From Brachionus plicatilis (taxonomy: Eukaryota; Rotifera; Eurotatoria; Ploima; Brachionidae), in the NCBI GenBank assembly GCA_010279815.1, contig QEOQ01000133.1:40223-104222 (forward strand): 64,000 nt of DNA, in the 5' to 3' direction. The notes beneath the pieces were generated by a model, which searched no databases, was not told where the DNA came from, and was given only the letters and a program-made list of their open reading frames with translations. Numbering within the stretch: position 1 is the first letter of the stretch; every line of letters starts with the position of its first letter. The position numbers and the translations under genes were made by a program. This document shows, piece by piece, positions 10,901 through 21,639 of this stretch.

Positions 10901-13900
10901 ATTATTTACTAAATGACCTCCTAAAGATAGACTTTTATACATAATTGTATTTATTTTATTTAATATTAAATTTTATGTTTTATTTTACTCTCTACTTTCT
11001 ATTTTAAAGAATTATTATTCTGCCCATGGGGCTTTAAATTTATTAGAATAAATAAATTAATTAAAAAATAAAACAGAATTATTTTTTAAGAAATAATAAA
11101 CTATTTTAAAAAGAAAAGATATTACTAAATTAAATTTTTTAATAGTTAAATAAGTTTTTAATAATTATTTCAAAATACACAGTACATTTAGTAGTATTAC
11201 TGATTTTTTAGAATTAAAATTTCAAAATTATTTTGAAAAGAACAGGGTTTTACCCATTGCTTCGCTGCTGGAATATTAAAAATTAAAAAAAAAGGGGAAA
11301 TTAATTTAATTATTTGGATACCTGAAAACCGCGCATAACCCCCAAAATCAGAAAATGCACATGGGGGTGTAACTTGGATATAGGACGGACGGCCTATAAA
11401 GCTAAATTTTTTTCTCTCTAATTTTGATTTTGGTATCAATATAAAAGTTTAATTTACTTGTATCTTATTGTTTATTTAGTCTTACTTTTGTTTAGAAAAA
11501 GGCATTAAAATCTTAAAAGTGTCTGAAGAACCTTTGCTCTTAGCCTTTCTTTTAAAAAAGAAATAAACTATTAAACAAACAAACATTAATTAACAATGAT
11601 GAATGAATTTTTAATTGTTATTTTTTTATTTTAACTTTTATGTACCTTTAAATATTAAAATTTAAGGTATGATTTTTTTGGTAGCATGGGAAAATTAATA
11701 AAATCTTAAATTGTTTCATTGCATGAACATGTCATTGTAATTTTAATCAGGCTAATTTTTAAAAAGATCAGATATGAACAAAAATTTTCTGAAAAGAATT
11801 TATATTTAAAATTTTTTTAATTTAAAAAATATGGTAAATATTGGGCAATTTTTATTTTAAATTTTATAATTCTTTTTAAATTAAAAAAATTTAAATATAA
11901 ATTATTTTCAGAAAATTTTTGTTCATATCTGATCTTTTAAAAAATTAGCCTGATTAAAATTACAATTATTTAAATTTTATCATTTTTTTTGCAAATTAAT
12001 TTTATGTCGCCTTTTGGTGTTTTTTATTCACAAATATATTTTAAAATTATATATGAATAAAAATTCAACTAAAAAAGAGTTAAAAAGAAGAAGAACTTGT
12101 ATAATGTTACTTAAAAATTTAAATTATAATTTAATAATTAAGTCAATAGATATTTGAAAATAATATTAACTTTCTTAATGATATCTAATTGATATGTAAT
12201 TGATATGTAACAATTCTAATACATTAAAACTTAAATTATTTCGAGTTTTGAGTCGAATTTTTTAGTTGAGAGAAATAGGTCTTAGAAACAAGACTTAGTC
12301 GTTCTATATTCCATTGATTTCCAGACTAGGTGATAAATACAGAGAAGGTTTTATTATCCAGAATTTCTTGAAAATTTAGAACCAAAATAAAAAATTAATC
12401 ATAAAATTTGAAAATTCTGAAAATTTTTAATAAAAAATCGGCTATTACAGAACAAACACAATCCATTTAATCATAATCTTTCTAGCTTTCTTTATATTAA
12501 AAAATTATCAGAGTTGGAGAAAAGTCAAAGACAGACTTAATAATTTAGGATATTTAGGTTTCGTTAAGACAAGTTTATTGAAAAATAATTTAAAAAAAAA
12601 AAACTTGTTTTCATTTGTGATGAATATAATTTAAATCGAAATCAATCAATTTCTCTTACAAAAAAAAATCAAAAAGATAAAGTCTTGACTTGACTTTGAC
12701 ATTGGATAAAATGTGGAAATTATTCAACAAAACAAATTTGAAAAATTAAATTTGATCAATAATTTTACTCTCCAAAAATACAATTATTCATTAAAAAACA
12801 TTTTACAAGCTTGAGAACAATTTATTTCATAAAATTTTAACATTCCTTTACAATCTTTGACATTTTCTTTCAAATAATGATTTTAATGTCATTTTTTAAT
12901 TTCTCTCTCGCACTTTAAGAATTTAAATTAACAAACATAGCTGATCTTGTTGAGTTTTGAGAAAATAATGAGATGACAGTCTTGGATAGGTTTAAAAGGC
13001 TCATGTGGTGCAAAGATCGACAAAAATGAACAGTAAAAGTCGACATCTTGAAGATTAAGAACAAAAAAAAATTTTTTCATATATTATTTTGTTTATAACT
13101 TTTGAATGGTATTTGATTAAATCTCTCTGCAAAATGCTAACTTATGCAAAAACCATGCTAAATATTTGACAAGACTCTGCAAAAACTCTGCAATTAAATT
13201 TCTCAGTTGAATTAAATACTTTTTAATGACGTGCATTTATCCGAAAAATTGCAGAGTTTTTGCAGAGCCTTATCTTGTATTTAGCATGTTTTTTGGCAAA
13301 GTAAAATTTTTGTTCAATTTTCAATTTTCTCAATTTGCTCACTTTTTTAAATTGAAATTTGAAAGTTTTAAAAGTTAAAAGACTGTGTAAATTGCAATGC
13401 AATGAAATTGCGCATTTGAAATTTTAGAGCAAATTGAGCAAATTGAACAAAAATTTTACTTTGCCTGTTTTTTGCATTATTTATCATTTTGCATAGAAAT
13501 TTAATCAAAAACCATACGAAAGTTATAAACAAAATACTATTTGATCTGATTTTTTTGATCTTGAACTTCAAGATGCCATAAAAGTCTTAGTAATTTTCGG
13601 TGATAAATCTAATTTTGAAGTCATAAACATAAAATCAAGAATATTCTAATATACTGTTATTTCTAAAAAATTAATTTTGCTCAAAAAAATTCACATTTAC
13701 TTGTTCTTGTGGGCCGTAGATATTTTCGAAAAAGTTTTTTTCTTCCAAGAGCTGTGCCAGCCAAAAATGATACTCATAATGTTTGCTATTAAACTTAATT
13801 GCAGTTGCCGATTCAAAAATACTTTTGTTCAAAAGATAAATAGCCGAGTCGTTGTCGTTTGATTTGATTTTTTTTCTCGATTTCTCTGATTGAACAACAG

Positions 13901-15037
13901 ACAAATAACTGGTAGAGCTCAATTTACTTTGAGCATACAACGCCTCACCATCTGCTTCATCATAAATAATTTGAAGTTGTTTTTCCCACATTTTAGTCTA
14001 AGAAAAAGATAAATTTTTTTTTTAAAAACAAAAAATATTAATACTTGATATGGCTCGGTAGGATTGATAAAGTTATCAAATTTATCTGATTTAAAATTTT
14101 TATACTCTTCATTTAAATCAATCATTTTATCTAGTCTACTTATTTCTTCATTTAAACTTGACATTTCTTTTAAGCACACTTGTTTTGAATAGAGCCCATT
14201 AAGAAAAGGTATTTTGACATTAAGATTAGAAATTTGATTCTCCAAGTCAACACTGATTGCAGACGAGCTGTTTTGAATGCTAAGCCAAAGCAAACTAAGT
14301 CCATCAGGATTGCATATATTTCTAAGTGCATCAATAATTGGCTTGGAGTAATTGATTTTATCAAAGCTTACTGGAGTTATAATGGGTGCTAGAGAAACAG
14401 AGTCTTGATGATCGTTGTTTGAATCATCAAGGATGCATAGTCGAATTAAGGGACTTTTGAAAATTTTTATTGAATAATTTTGTTCCATTGATTTGTTGGC
14501 AGACAAGACACTGACAATTAGATGCGAATAAGAATAGTTGAGATTTAGATTGTATTGACCATTGGCATTTTTGTTTTCTGCTTTGTCATTTAGTTTTACT
14601 TGAATGTCACAGTTTGGATCCAAAGAAGACACTTTAAGCTTTATATTTTGGGTTTGAGCACTTGCATAAAGTTCGTAATCAAAATGACCAGGTTCAAACT
14701 CTGGCTGAACACTCAGAGTATCAAAATCAAGGATGTTTAACAATGCATTGGAGGCACTCAAACGACTACAAGAAATCATGTACACTTTGACAGTTCCGTC
14801 TTCACTGGTTACTTCAATTTTAATTTTGTTATCTCCTTCGTTCAGTTTTACTTGATCACCAAAGCCTGTGTCTGATTTAATTGTACACGACGCACCACGG
14901 TCGCTACTGATTGCTTTAACTTTCAAACATTGAACACTAAATGGAACAGTAATACTGTAATCAAGTATGTCCTTATTAAACTCGGGCTTGAGTCCCGGTG
15001 TATCAACAGATAACTTGGAAAGGTTTGCATCATCCAT
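6081..15037 (-). CDS. Cadherin-like beta-sandwich and TPR-type protein, 11 exons
   Basis: Exons by GT-AG junctions: 15037-14045, 13997-13701, 10214-9984, 9936-9710, 9651-9388, 9337-9085, 9029-8810, 7096-6627, 6570-6452, 6396-6275, 6220-6081. They total 3,336 nt, all phases close, and the product is 1,111 residues. Residues ~1-190 hold two repeats of the cadherin-like beta-sandwich type (a hydrophobic strand, then GDNKIKIEVTSEDGTVKVY). The middle and end are helical and TPR-like (for example RLKQYETAKEFYLKVIEREP), separated by a Lys/Ser/Pro-rich linker around residues 870-970. It ends with a conserved-looking SVDDPDLNQFFKLKGWI tail. Most introns are ~45-75 bp; two are large (13700-10215 and 8809-7097). 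Alternatively there are two genes: reading through the exon at 8810 reaches a stop at 8757, and an ATG sits at 7157. No catalytic motif is seen; a scaffold role is inferred only from the TPR folds. Confidence 0.7.
7097..8809 (-). other. Large intron 7 of the TPR gene, or intergenic space if two genes
   Basis: AT-rich sequence with no supported coding frame beyond the readthrough of the flanking exons. It contains the (AAT)n tract at 7860-7918. Under the two-gene model, the stop at 8757-8759 and the ATG at 7157 both fall in this stretch. Confidence 0.5.
7860..7918. repeat. (AAT)n microsatellite
   Basis: About 19 uninterrupted AAT units lie in the large intron. Lengths of such tracts are usually polymorphic. 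Confidence 0.95.
10250..11075 (+). pseudogene. LINE 3'-end fragment inside intron 2 of the TPR gene
   Basis: Open fragments at 10360-10599 and 10609-10944 encode the C-terminal region of a LINE ORF2. They align with the tail of the LINE at 49722-50093: a FxYHLE segment, then ELDTRQNYLIKRALGI against EFDIRQNILIKRF, then a YIKH/YYKH motif. The 3' end is also shared: CCATGGGGCTTTAAA near 11023-11037 against CCATGGGACTTAAAC near 50292-50306, both followed by AATAAATAAAT-like tails. The endonuclease and RT core are absent, as expected for 5'-truncated insertions. It lies antisense to the host gene. A stop near 10597 breaks the frame. Confidence 0.7.
11330..11435. repeat. Dispersed repeat, copy 1
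   Basis: The words AATGCACATGG, then TGTAACTTGGATATAGGACGG, with GCTAAATTT nearby, recur in the same orientation at 51690-51750. Inside the host intron. The parent element is not identified. Confidence 0.6.
11734..11966. repeat. Long foldback (hairpin) in intron 2
   Basis: The two halves are near-perfect inverted copies of about 90 bp. ATTGTAATTTTAATCAGGC at the left pairs with GCCTGATTAAAATTACAAT at the right, and AGATCAGATATGAAC pairs with GTTCATATCTGATCT. The loop is about 50 nt. It is most simply a small non-autonomous DNA element. If transcribed with the host pre-mRNA it would form a long double-stranded stem. Confidence 0.75.
11967..13030. other. AT-rich part of intron 2
   Basis: No coding frame or repeat boundary that I can support. 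Confidence 0.45.
13032..13580. mobile_element. Inverted-repeat element in intron 2
   Basis: The left arm has GACATCTTGAAGATTAAGAA, then TTTGTTTATAACTTTTGAAT and GATTAAATCTCTCTGC. The right arm, read in reverse complement, has GGCATCTTGAAGTTCAAGAT, TTTGTTTATAACTTTCGTAT and GATTAAATTTCTATGC. Arms run about 110-120 bp. A half copy of the left arm lies at 30478-30600. The middle also holds smaller inverted words (CTCTGCAA and TTGCAGAG). No transposase, so probably a MITE. Confidence 0.6.
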
Positions 15038-16200
15038 TTGTATAATATAAATCTAATTAGTTAGTTTCAAAGCTCAAGACTCTTTATATGCCTCAGAAGA
15101 GTTTCGAGTTTGTGATTAGCATGTTTCCATAGAGATTTTATATTCGAAAATTTTTTACTCCTTTAAAAAACGAACCAAATAATATGGGTAAATAAGAAAT
15201 GATAAGCATTGTGAAGTTTTGTTCAAAAAGCTCAAAAAGTTCAAGAAAAAATTTCTTAATTGAAATTTTTCGTTGAATAAAAAAAAATAATTTTAAAGTC
15301 TTTTCATAGTCAAGTAAGTGAGGGTCAGTTAAGTCATTTGATCTGACTTGAATTTTTTTTAAAAAAAAGTCGTTTGAATTGACTTAAAATTTTTTTACTG
15401 AAAAAAGTAATTTTCTGGACAAACGGGGTGATATATCTCTGAAACCACTGTAGTTGCTTTTTTATTATTAAAAGACGATTAACAAATTAAAAAATTCTTT
15501 AAAAAATATTTTTTAAAGAACATAAATAAAATAAAATTAAAGAAAATAAATTTTTTTATTTTAGACGTGCAAAACTGAGTTTTTATAAAATCAATTTTTA
15601 AAATTTTTAATTTTAAAAAGGAATTTGAAACTTAAGAAAAATATTAAATTAAGATGTTGTCCAATTCTTCGTTTAGCTTTTTTCCTTGATTCACCTTTTT
15701 TAAAAGTCGATTTAGTAATCCACTAAAAAAATAATCGATTAAATATTTCACTAAAAAAGGGCAAAATATATCTAATTTGAACGAATATGGTGACGGGCCA
15801 GAGTAGCCAAATACAATTTCTTGTAAAAGATAAATAATCTTGATTCCTTGGTTCAAATTTAATTAAATTTAAGAATCAATATACTCACTAAATTCAAATA
15901 TAAAAGCTTTTTATATTTAAAAAAGTGAGTGAAAAGGTTAGGGTTTCCCAGGATTTCACTTTATTTTATACATGACATATGGATAATAAATTTTTTACAA
16001 AACAAGACACATTTTTTCGAGAAAAACAACTCAAAGAGAAATTTTTAACTCAAATCTTGGCAAGTTTCTTCTATTTGTGGTTAATTGCATTTGATTAAAT
16101 AGGTATTGATTTTTCTCTTCCATTTGAAAAATTTTTTCAAATAGAAAATTAAGTGCCTTTATTAACTAAATGCAAACCTTTTTTAAAAAATTTAAAATAT
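15038..16200. other. Intergenic region upstream of the TPR gene
   Basis: A 70-codon minus-strand frame at 15856-15644 (MNQGIKIIYLLQEIVFGYSG...) is the only candidate coding stretch. It has no recognised motif and I do not call it a gene. The promoter of the TPR gene should lie just above 15037, but I see no clear core element. Confidence 0.4.
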
Positions 16201-16202
16201 AA

Positions 16203-16430
16203 ATACCGTAAACTAGTGACCATTACTCTTGGAACAATGTCAAAATTTGGGTTTATTCCATACGGAACTAATACCATCGAAACCATGCGATAAATTTTTT
16301 TATTTTTTTTTAGAATTAACCTTGACGTCTGACTTTAAACCAAGAGTAAGCGCAAAACTTTGATTTTATTCTTAGAATAATTTCGAATTTATTTTGTAAA
16401 AAACTCAAAAAATTGTGGCAAATTGAAGTT
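16203..16430. repeat. Dispersed inverted-end repeat, copy 1
   Basis: TACCGTAAACTAGTGACCAT, then TCAAAATTTGGGTTTATTCC, then AAGAGTAAGCGCAAAA recur in reverse complement at 51300-51498. About 200 bp align with moderate divergence. Probably ends of one DNA-transposon family. Confidence 0.65.
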
Positions 16431-16755
16431 TATCAAATAAATTGTAATATTTTTTTTAATAATAGAGAAAAAATAAACTATAAAGGAATATAATTTTTGG
16501 CCTAATAAAGTTCAATTTTTTCTCTATTAATTTAATAATTTTCATTAAATTTAAAATTTGTATAATTAATTGAATAAATTAGTGAATGGAATTAAATAAC
16601 TTGTGTTTTGAAAAGGAAATTATAAGTAAGACTGTAGCTGAAAGAAAGCAAGAATAATTTTTTATTCAAGAATTCTTAAATTAATTTGAATATATTTTTA
16701 TGATATATTCGAACAAAATGTGTTCGAATTTATGAAATTTTAATTTTATGAAATT

Positions 16756-17495
16756 TTTTTGGTTTACCCACACGTTTCACAGGCAGTAGTACGTATGTTC
16801 GCAGACTACAGTTTGCAACATTATGATGCAAGAGTCGAATTATGTTCGCAGAAATATGTTTGCAGCAATTATGTTCGCAACAATGGCAAAATGAAAATAA
16901 TTTTACATTTTTACATTTTAAAATTTTTATATTTTTTATGCAATATTTCAAAAAAAAAACTCTTCTATTTCATTTAGTTACCAAAATTAAAAAAATAAAT
17001 TTTATGAAATATTGCACAAAAAATCTAAAAATATAAAAATGCAAAAATGCAAAATTTTCTACATTTTGCCCGCAACAATTATGTTCGCAAAAAATTTTCA
17101 AATAAGATATTTTAACATTAAAAAATTAGCAAAATACTTTGATTTTTGATCAATTTTATTGAATAAAAAAAACCATCAAAAATTACAAAAATTGAATTAG
17201 AAAAAAAATTTGAAAAAAAACTTAAGGAAGACTATTATTATTTATTTAGAACCTTATTCACATAAATTTTGAGCCATACCACTTAGGAAACCCTTAATAT
17301 CATTTTTGTCATTTGTAGTGCACATATGATAAATTCGAATTTCCTTTTCTGTAGCTTTGCTATAAAATTTACCGGTACGAAGTTTACTGAATTCTTATTC
17401 TTGTAACTTTTGCTGCGCATATATGTGCGAACATATTTTTGTCTGCGAACATAATTTTTGCGAATATATGTACTATTCCCGTTTCGTAAAGTCGA
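16756..17495. mobile_element. Non-autonomous DNA element with ATGTTCGCA subterminal repeats
   Basis: The word ATGTTCGCA and close variants occur four times near 16795-16880 and once at 17093. The complement TGCGAACATA recurs at 17425-17455. The outer ends also resemble each other inverted: GTAGTACGTATGTTCGCA at left against ATAGTACATATATTCGCA at right. The structure mirrors the subterminal arrays of the MULE at 1110-2725, but with different words. No transposase frame survives inside. Confidence 0.55.
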
Positions 17496-18034
17496 GGTCA
17501 CACTGTTTTAAAATTCAAAATAAAAAGTAGCAAAAAATATATCAAAAGTAAAATGGTTGTATGAGGCCTCGCTTCGGAACAACCTTGAGAGATCATCTCT
17601 CTAAAATTATCTATCCTATCCTCAAAAGTAGAAAATTTAATTATTTCATTGTAAAAAAACTTAAATTGTTTATTTTTTGTCGGTCTCTTCGCTTAGGCGC
17701 AAGATCTGAAACAATTTTTGTTATTATGATTGAAGATGTAATTGGTCGAGTTGGCTGAGTTGGATTATTTGACTGTTGTTACTGCTTTAAACGATTTATG
17801 ATTTAGTATTCTTAATGATTTTGCACATCGTTTTGCGATTCATTAGAGACAGTATGTCCAAGATTAATAACGTGAAGAGCAGGATTAATTGGACTTGTAG
17901 AAGTTCTTTTCTTCAAAGGTATTTTAGATCGTTTAAGTCTGCCTCAATCTGACCATTATTGAAGTTTTTGAACAAAATGGGTGCGAAATAATCAATAAAA
18001 AAAAATATGGTTACCCGGTTAGACTAGGTTACCA
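17496..18034. other. Spacer with no supported gene
   Basis: A 65-codon plus frame at 17561-17758 has no recognised motif. Nothing else is seen. Confidence 0.4.
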
Positions 18035-20320
18035 TATATTTTTTTAAAAAAAAGATATTAAATTTTTTTAACGAGTCTCAAAAAAATTTTAATCTTAAAA
18101 AGGTCATTTAATACTATTTAATTTATTTTATATAGTAAAAGTAAATTTATAAATGTTAAATTAAATTAAATTTGTTAAATTAGTGATTAAAAAAGTAAAG
18201 GCCATTTAATGTCAAATTCCTGTAATAAGTTTTTGAAGATTTCAAATTTTTTTTTTTTGTCTAAATTTCAATAAATTGTAAATTATTTTGTAAATTTTAT
18301 AGGCTTGTAAAATTAACAACATTTAATAAAGTTAGTGTTCAAAATACTAAAAAAAATAAAAAGGTCTGTTCAATTAATATAAGCCATTCTCTTCTCAATT
18401 AAATCCGATTTTTGACTTAAATAAGTACGTTTTAGTTTTCTTTTTGACAGACAATCTATGAAGTCACAACATAAAATAATTATAAAAAAAGAAATCAATA
18501 CTATGATTGCTATTATAGTTGTTGTTTTTACAATCATTTTATTCTTTTTCAATTCCTCAGACTCTTTTTCACATTTATCTCCACTATACATGTAAAAACA
18601 AGAGCATTTTGGCTCATTATTTTCCTCTTTACAATATCCATGATCAGAGCATGTTTCATTTGAACAGACATCAATTTTTTTTTCACAATAAGTTCCATAA
18701 TATAAACTTGTTTGATTATTTTCAGTAAAGCATTCACATGAATATGTTTTATTTAGTGAGTTCTCAATACAAGTCGCATTGTTTCTACAGCGATTGAGAT
18801 AACAAGGACGAGTATTGTGCTGACATCTATCACCAATGAAATCATCAAAGCATTCACAAACAAATTTTGATTCTGAATTTAATCTACATTTTCCATTATT
18901 TGAACAGTTCAAAAGGCAATTATTTATGTCAATTTTTAATGTAAATAATTCCGTAATCTTTTCAATGTTAATTTTGTTCATTTCAAAAATGTCTTCAAAA
19001 ATAGTGATTGAAGTATTATTAATTGAAATTGTGGTTGTGCTTGTACTGGTTGAAGTTGTAATTGTGCTTGTACTGGTTGAAGTTGTAATTGTACTCGTAC
19101 TGGTTGAAGTTGTGGTTGTGCTCGTACTGGTTGAAGTTGTAATTGTACTCGTACTGGTTGAAGTTGTGGTTGTGCTTGTACTGGTTGAAGTTGTAATTGT
19201 GCTTGTACTGGTTAAAGTTGTAATTGTGCTTATACTGGTTGAAGTTGTGGTTGTGCTCGTACTTGTTGAAGTTGTGGTTGTGCTAGTGATGGTTGATGTT
19301 GTTGTTGTGCTAGTGATGGTTGATGTTGATGTTGTGCTAGTGATGGTTGATGTTGATGTTGTACTTGTAGTTGTTTCAGGTGAAGTTGTGGTAATTGAAA
19401 TTTCAAATGCAGATATTAAGCGCAGTGCATACACTTTATTGAATCCATCATCATTCAAAGCATTAAAAACAAAATTTATCAAGTCGACTTTATAAATTTT
19501 TCCTTCTTCATCACCACATATAATCTCTTTAGAATTAAAAAGTTCGATGCTTAGTATTTTTTTATTATTTGGTGTCTCGTATTCTCTTAAACCATTTTCG
19601 TTCCCATTCCATGTGTGCAATTTTTTTTTATCTGATCCAAAAATGATCAAAAATTCATTTATAATCTTAATTACTTTTATTTTGTCACAAAATTGGGCGC
19701 ATATTTGACTGATCAATATGTCATCATCATCTATTTTGTAATTGCATATTTTTTTTTCTTCATACTGATTTACTATAAAATTCTCATTATAAGCATCGAG
19801 GGCATAAACATCACCTTTCATATAATTGGATTTTCCAGTTTTTGTTTCTAAATTAAATACAACTACTGATTCATCTTTGGCTATTAGCAATTTTTTTTCA
19901 TTTCTTAATAATTTCATATCATTTATATCTTCATAATTATTTACATAACTTGTAGTCGATAGACTATGGACATCGTAAAATGTAAGTTTTTCATCTGATT
20001 CAGAAACAAATGATTCTCTGTCGATAGATAAAATTAATTTAGCACAATTACAAATTGTTCTTGTGGTTCTATTAGCGAGAAAAAACATTCTTAATTTTTC
20101 ATCACTGGATCCAATAAGTAAAGCATTATTGTAACTATCGTAATCTAAAGTTGATACTTTAAAGTCAAAGTCAATTGTATCTATGACCGATGTCTTATTC
20201 CAAATACGAAGCTTTTTATCATCAGATCCACTTGCAAAATATTCCATTGAATTCAGGTCAAAAAAACAAATAAAAATTAATGCAGTAAAAAGACAATCCA
20301 TCATTATTTAAATTAAAAAA
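18035..20320 (-). repeat. Right arm of the inverted gene duplication
   Basis: Reverse complement of 3305-5500, including the 3' flank from 18369 down to about 18035. The main length difference between arms is in the Thr-rich stalk. Confidence 0.8.
18370..20304 (-). CDS. Paralogous membrane protein: propeller-like repeats, long Thr stalk, three EGF domains
   Basis: A single 644-codon frame with the same layout as 3319-5169: signal-like N-terminus (CLFTALIFICFF), propeller-type blades to ~residue 300, stalk, three EGF domains, membrane helix and basic tail. The last ~200 residues are almost identical between copies, while the propeller has diverged (for example SDEKLTFYDVHSLSTTSY here). The stalk is longer and more regular than in the other copy: units of the type TSTSTTT and TSTSTIT are repeated roughly fifteen times. 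It lacks the Cys-containing insert found before the stalk in the other copy. An antisense Val/Leu-rich frame at 18836-19495 is only the mirror of the stalk codons. Function is unknown. Confidence 0.8.
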   Translation of the reverse strand: MMDCLFTALIFICFFDLNSMEYFASGSDDKKLRIWNKTSVIDTIDFDFKVSTLDYDSYNNALLIGSSDEKLRMFFLANRTTRTICNCAKLILSIDRESFVSESDEKLTFYDVHSLSTTSYVNNYEDINDMKLLRNEKKLLIAKDESVVVFNLETKTGKSNYMKGDVYALDAYNENFIVNQYEEKKICNYKIDDDDILISQICAQFCDKIKVIKIINEFLIIFGSDKKKLHTWNGNENGLREYETPNNKKILSIELFNSKEIICGDEEGKIYKVDLINFVFNALNDDGFNKVYALRLISAFEISITTTSPETTTSTTSTSTITSTTSTSTITSTTTTSTITSTTTTSTSTSTTTTSTSISTITTLTSTSTITTSTSTSTTTTSTSTSTITTSTSTSTTTTSTSTSTITTSTSTSTITTSTSTSTTTISINNTSITIFEDIFEMNKINIEKITELFTLKIDINNCLLNCSNNGKCRLNSESKFVCECFDDFIGDRCQHNTRPCYLNRCRNNATCIENSLNKTYSCECFTENNQTSLYYGTYCEKKIDVCSNETCSDHGYCKEENNEPKCSCFYMYSGDKCEKESEELKKNKMIVKTTTIIAIIVLISFFIIILCCDFIDCLSKRKLKRTYLSQKSDLIEKRMAYIN

Positions 20321-20514
20321 AAATTTTTTTTGTAATTTTTTCTTTGTTTTTTTTTGTGTAATATATATAAATAGTGTTATTTTTATAAATAATTTAATAT
20401 GTATTTTTAAAACTAACTAAATATTTATTTTTCAGTTTTTCTTTCGTTAAAATATATTCCTTTTTTTAGCACAGAATCTGTTTAATCTTTAAACAAAATT
20501 GATTATTAAATTTT

Positions 20515-21423
20515 CTTTACGCAAAATAAAATTTATTTCATTTTATTCAGCATTAAAAATAAAATTGCGTCATTTTTTATGTCAACTCAGAATTTAAATT
20601 TTATCAAATTATTTATTATTAAATTCTTTTTGAAATATTATTTTACATGTTTTTTCTTTTGCTAGTTTTTATTTATTATTTTTATAAAACCCTTTTTTTA
20701 ATATTTTTAATTGAATAAAATAGATTTAGTTTAAAAAAACACTTATTCAATTTAAAATTAAAGATAAAAAAACATAAATTTAAATCAAATTTTTTTAAAT
20801 TTATTTCAATTAGCAGAGTTTATCTATTGTTTATATTAAATAACAATGTTAAAATTTTCTTTCGATTAGCATGAATGTATTGCGCAAAAAGATGATTATG
20901 TTTTTTGCGTAAATTTACAGGTATTTTAACACATTTTTTTATCGTTATTTGTTGAAAAATTTTCTAATAAAAAACTTTTAAATTTTTCAAATTATTTTTT
21001 TAAAAAATTCTTAAATTAGATTCAGTTAAAATCTCGTCCTTTTTAAATTATTTAAGTTTTTTTTTTATACAATTTATGTTTTTTTCTTTCATTATATAAG
21101 CTAAATGTGTAAAATTGATTATATTTTTTTTTACCATTTCGCATTTCAGTCATCTAATATATATAATACAAAATTTGAATTATTGATATACAGGGACACA
21201 CTTTTAGATTTTTTAAATTATAAGTTGACAATATTTGAAATTTTTTTAAAAAAACGATTTCAATTTAAAAAAGTTTGCATTAATAATATCAAATTTAAAA
21301 AATCTTAATTATTTATAAATTAATAAAATTTAAAAAACGAGTTTATTAAATAAATATATAAAAAATTGACGCTATTTTATTTGTTTTTACATTAATATCA
21401 AATAAATTTCATTTTGCGTAAAG
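20515..21423. mobile_element. Inverted-repeat DNA element (MITE-like)
   Basis: The left end CTTTACGCAAAATAAAATTT pairs with the right end read in reverse complement, CTTTACGCAAAATGAAATTT. After a short unmatched stretch the arms match again (AAATAAAATTGCGTC against AAATAAAATAGCGTC). No clear target duplication is seen. The interior is AT-rich with no transposase. Confidence 0.55.
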
Positions 21424-21639
21424 AATATTGGAAACTCAGGGACTTTCAGAGAAAATAAAATTTGCAACATGATGCTGAACAAAATCATTTCTTAAAAAAT
21501 TTATTTTCTGAGGATATATAAAAAAATTTTAGTTCATATTTCATTTTAGAAAATACAGAATATTTGACACATCGATAAATAAATTTCAAGAATTTTTATT
21601 TAACTAAAAGAAACTTCCAAAATAAAATTGATGTTAAAT

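Noticed and set aside
18836..19495. 219-codon Val/Leu-rich plus-strand frame, and its counterpart at 4203-4703 minus
   Set aside because: Both are antisense readings of the Thr-rich stalk codons (ACA/ACT read backwards as Val/Leu).
21105..21308. 67-codon Phe/Lys/Ile-rich plus-strand frame
   Set aside because: Low-complexity AT composition inside an inverted-repeat element; no motif.
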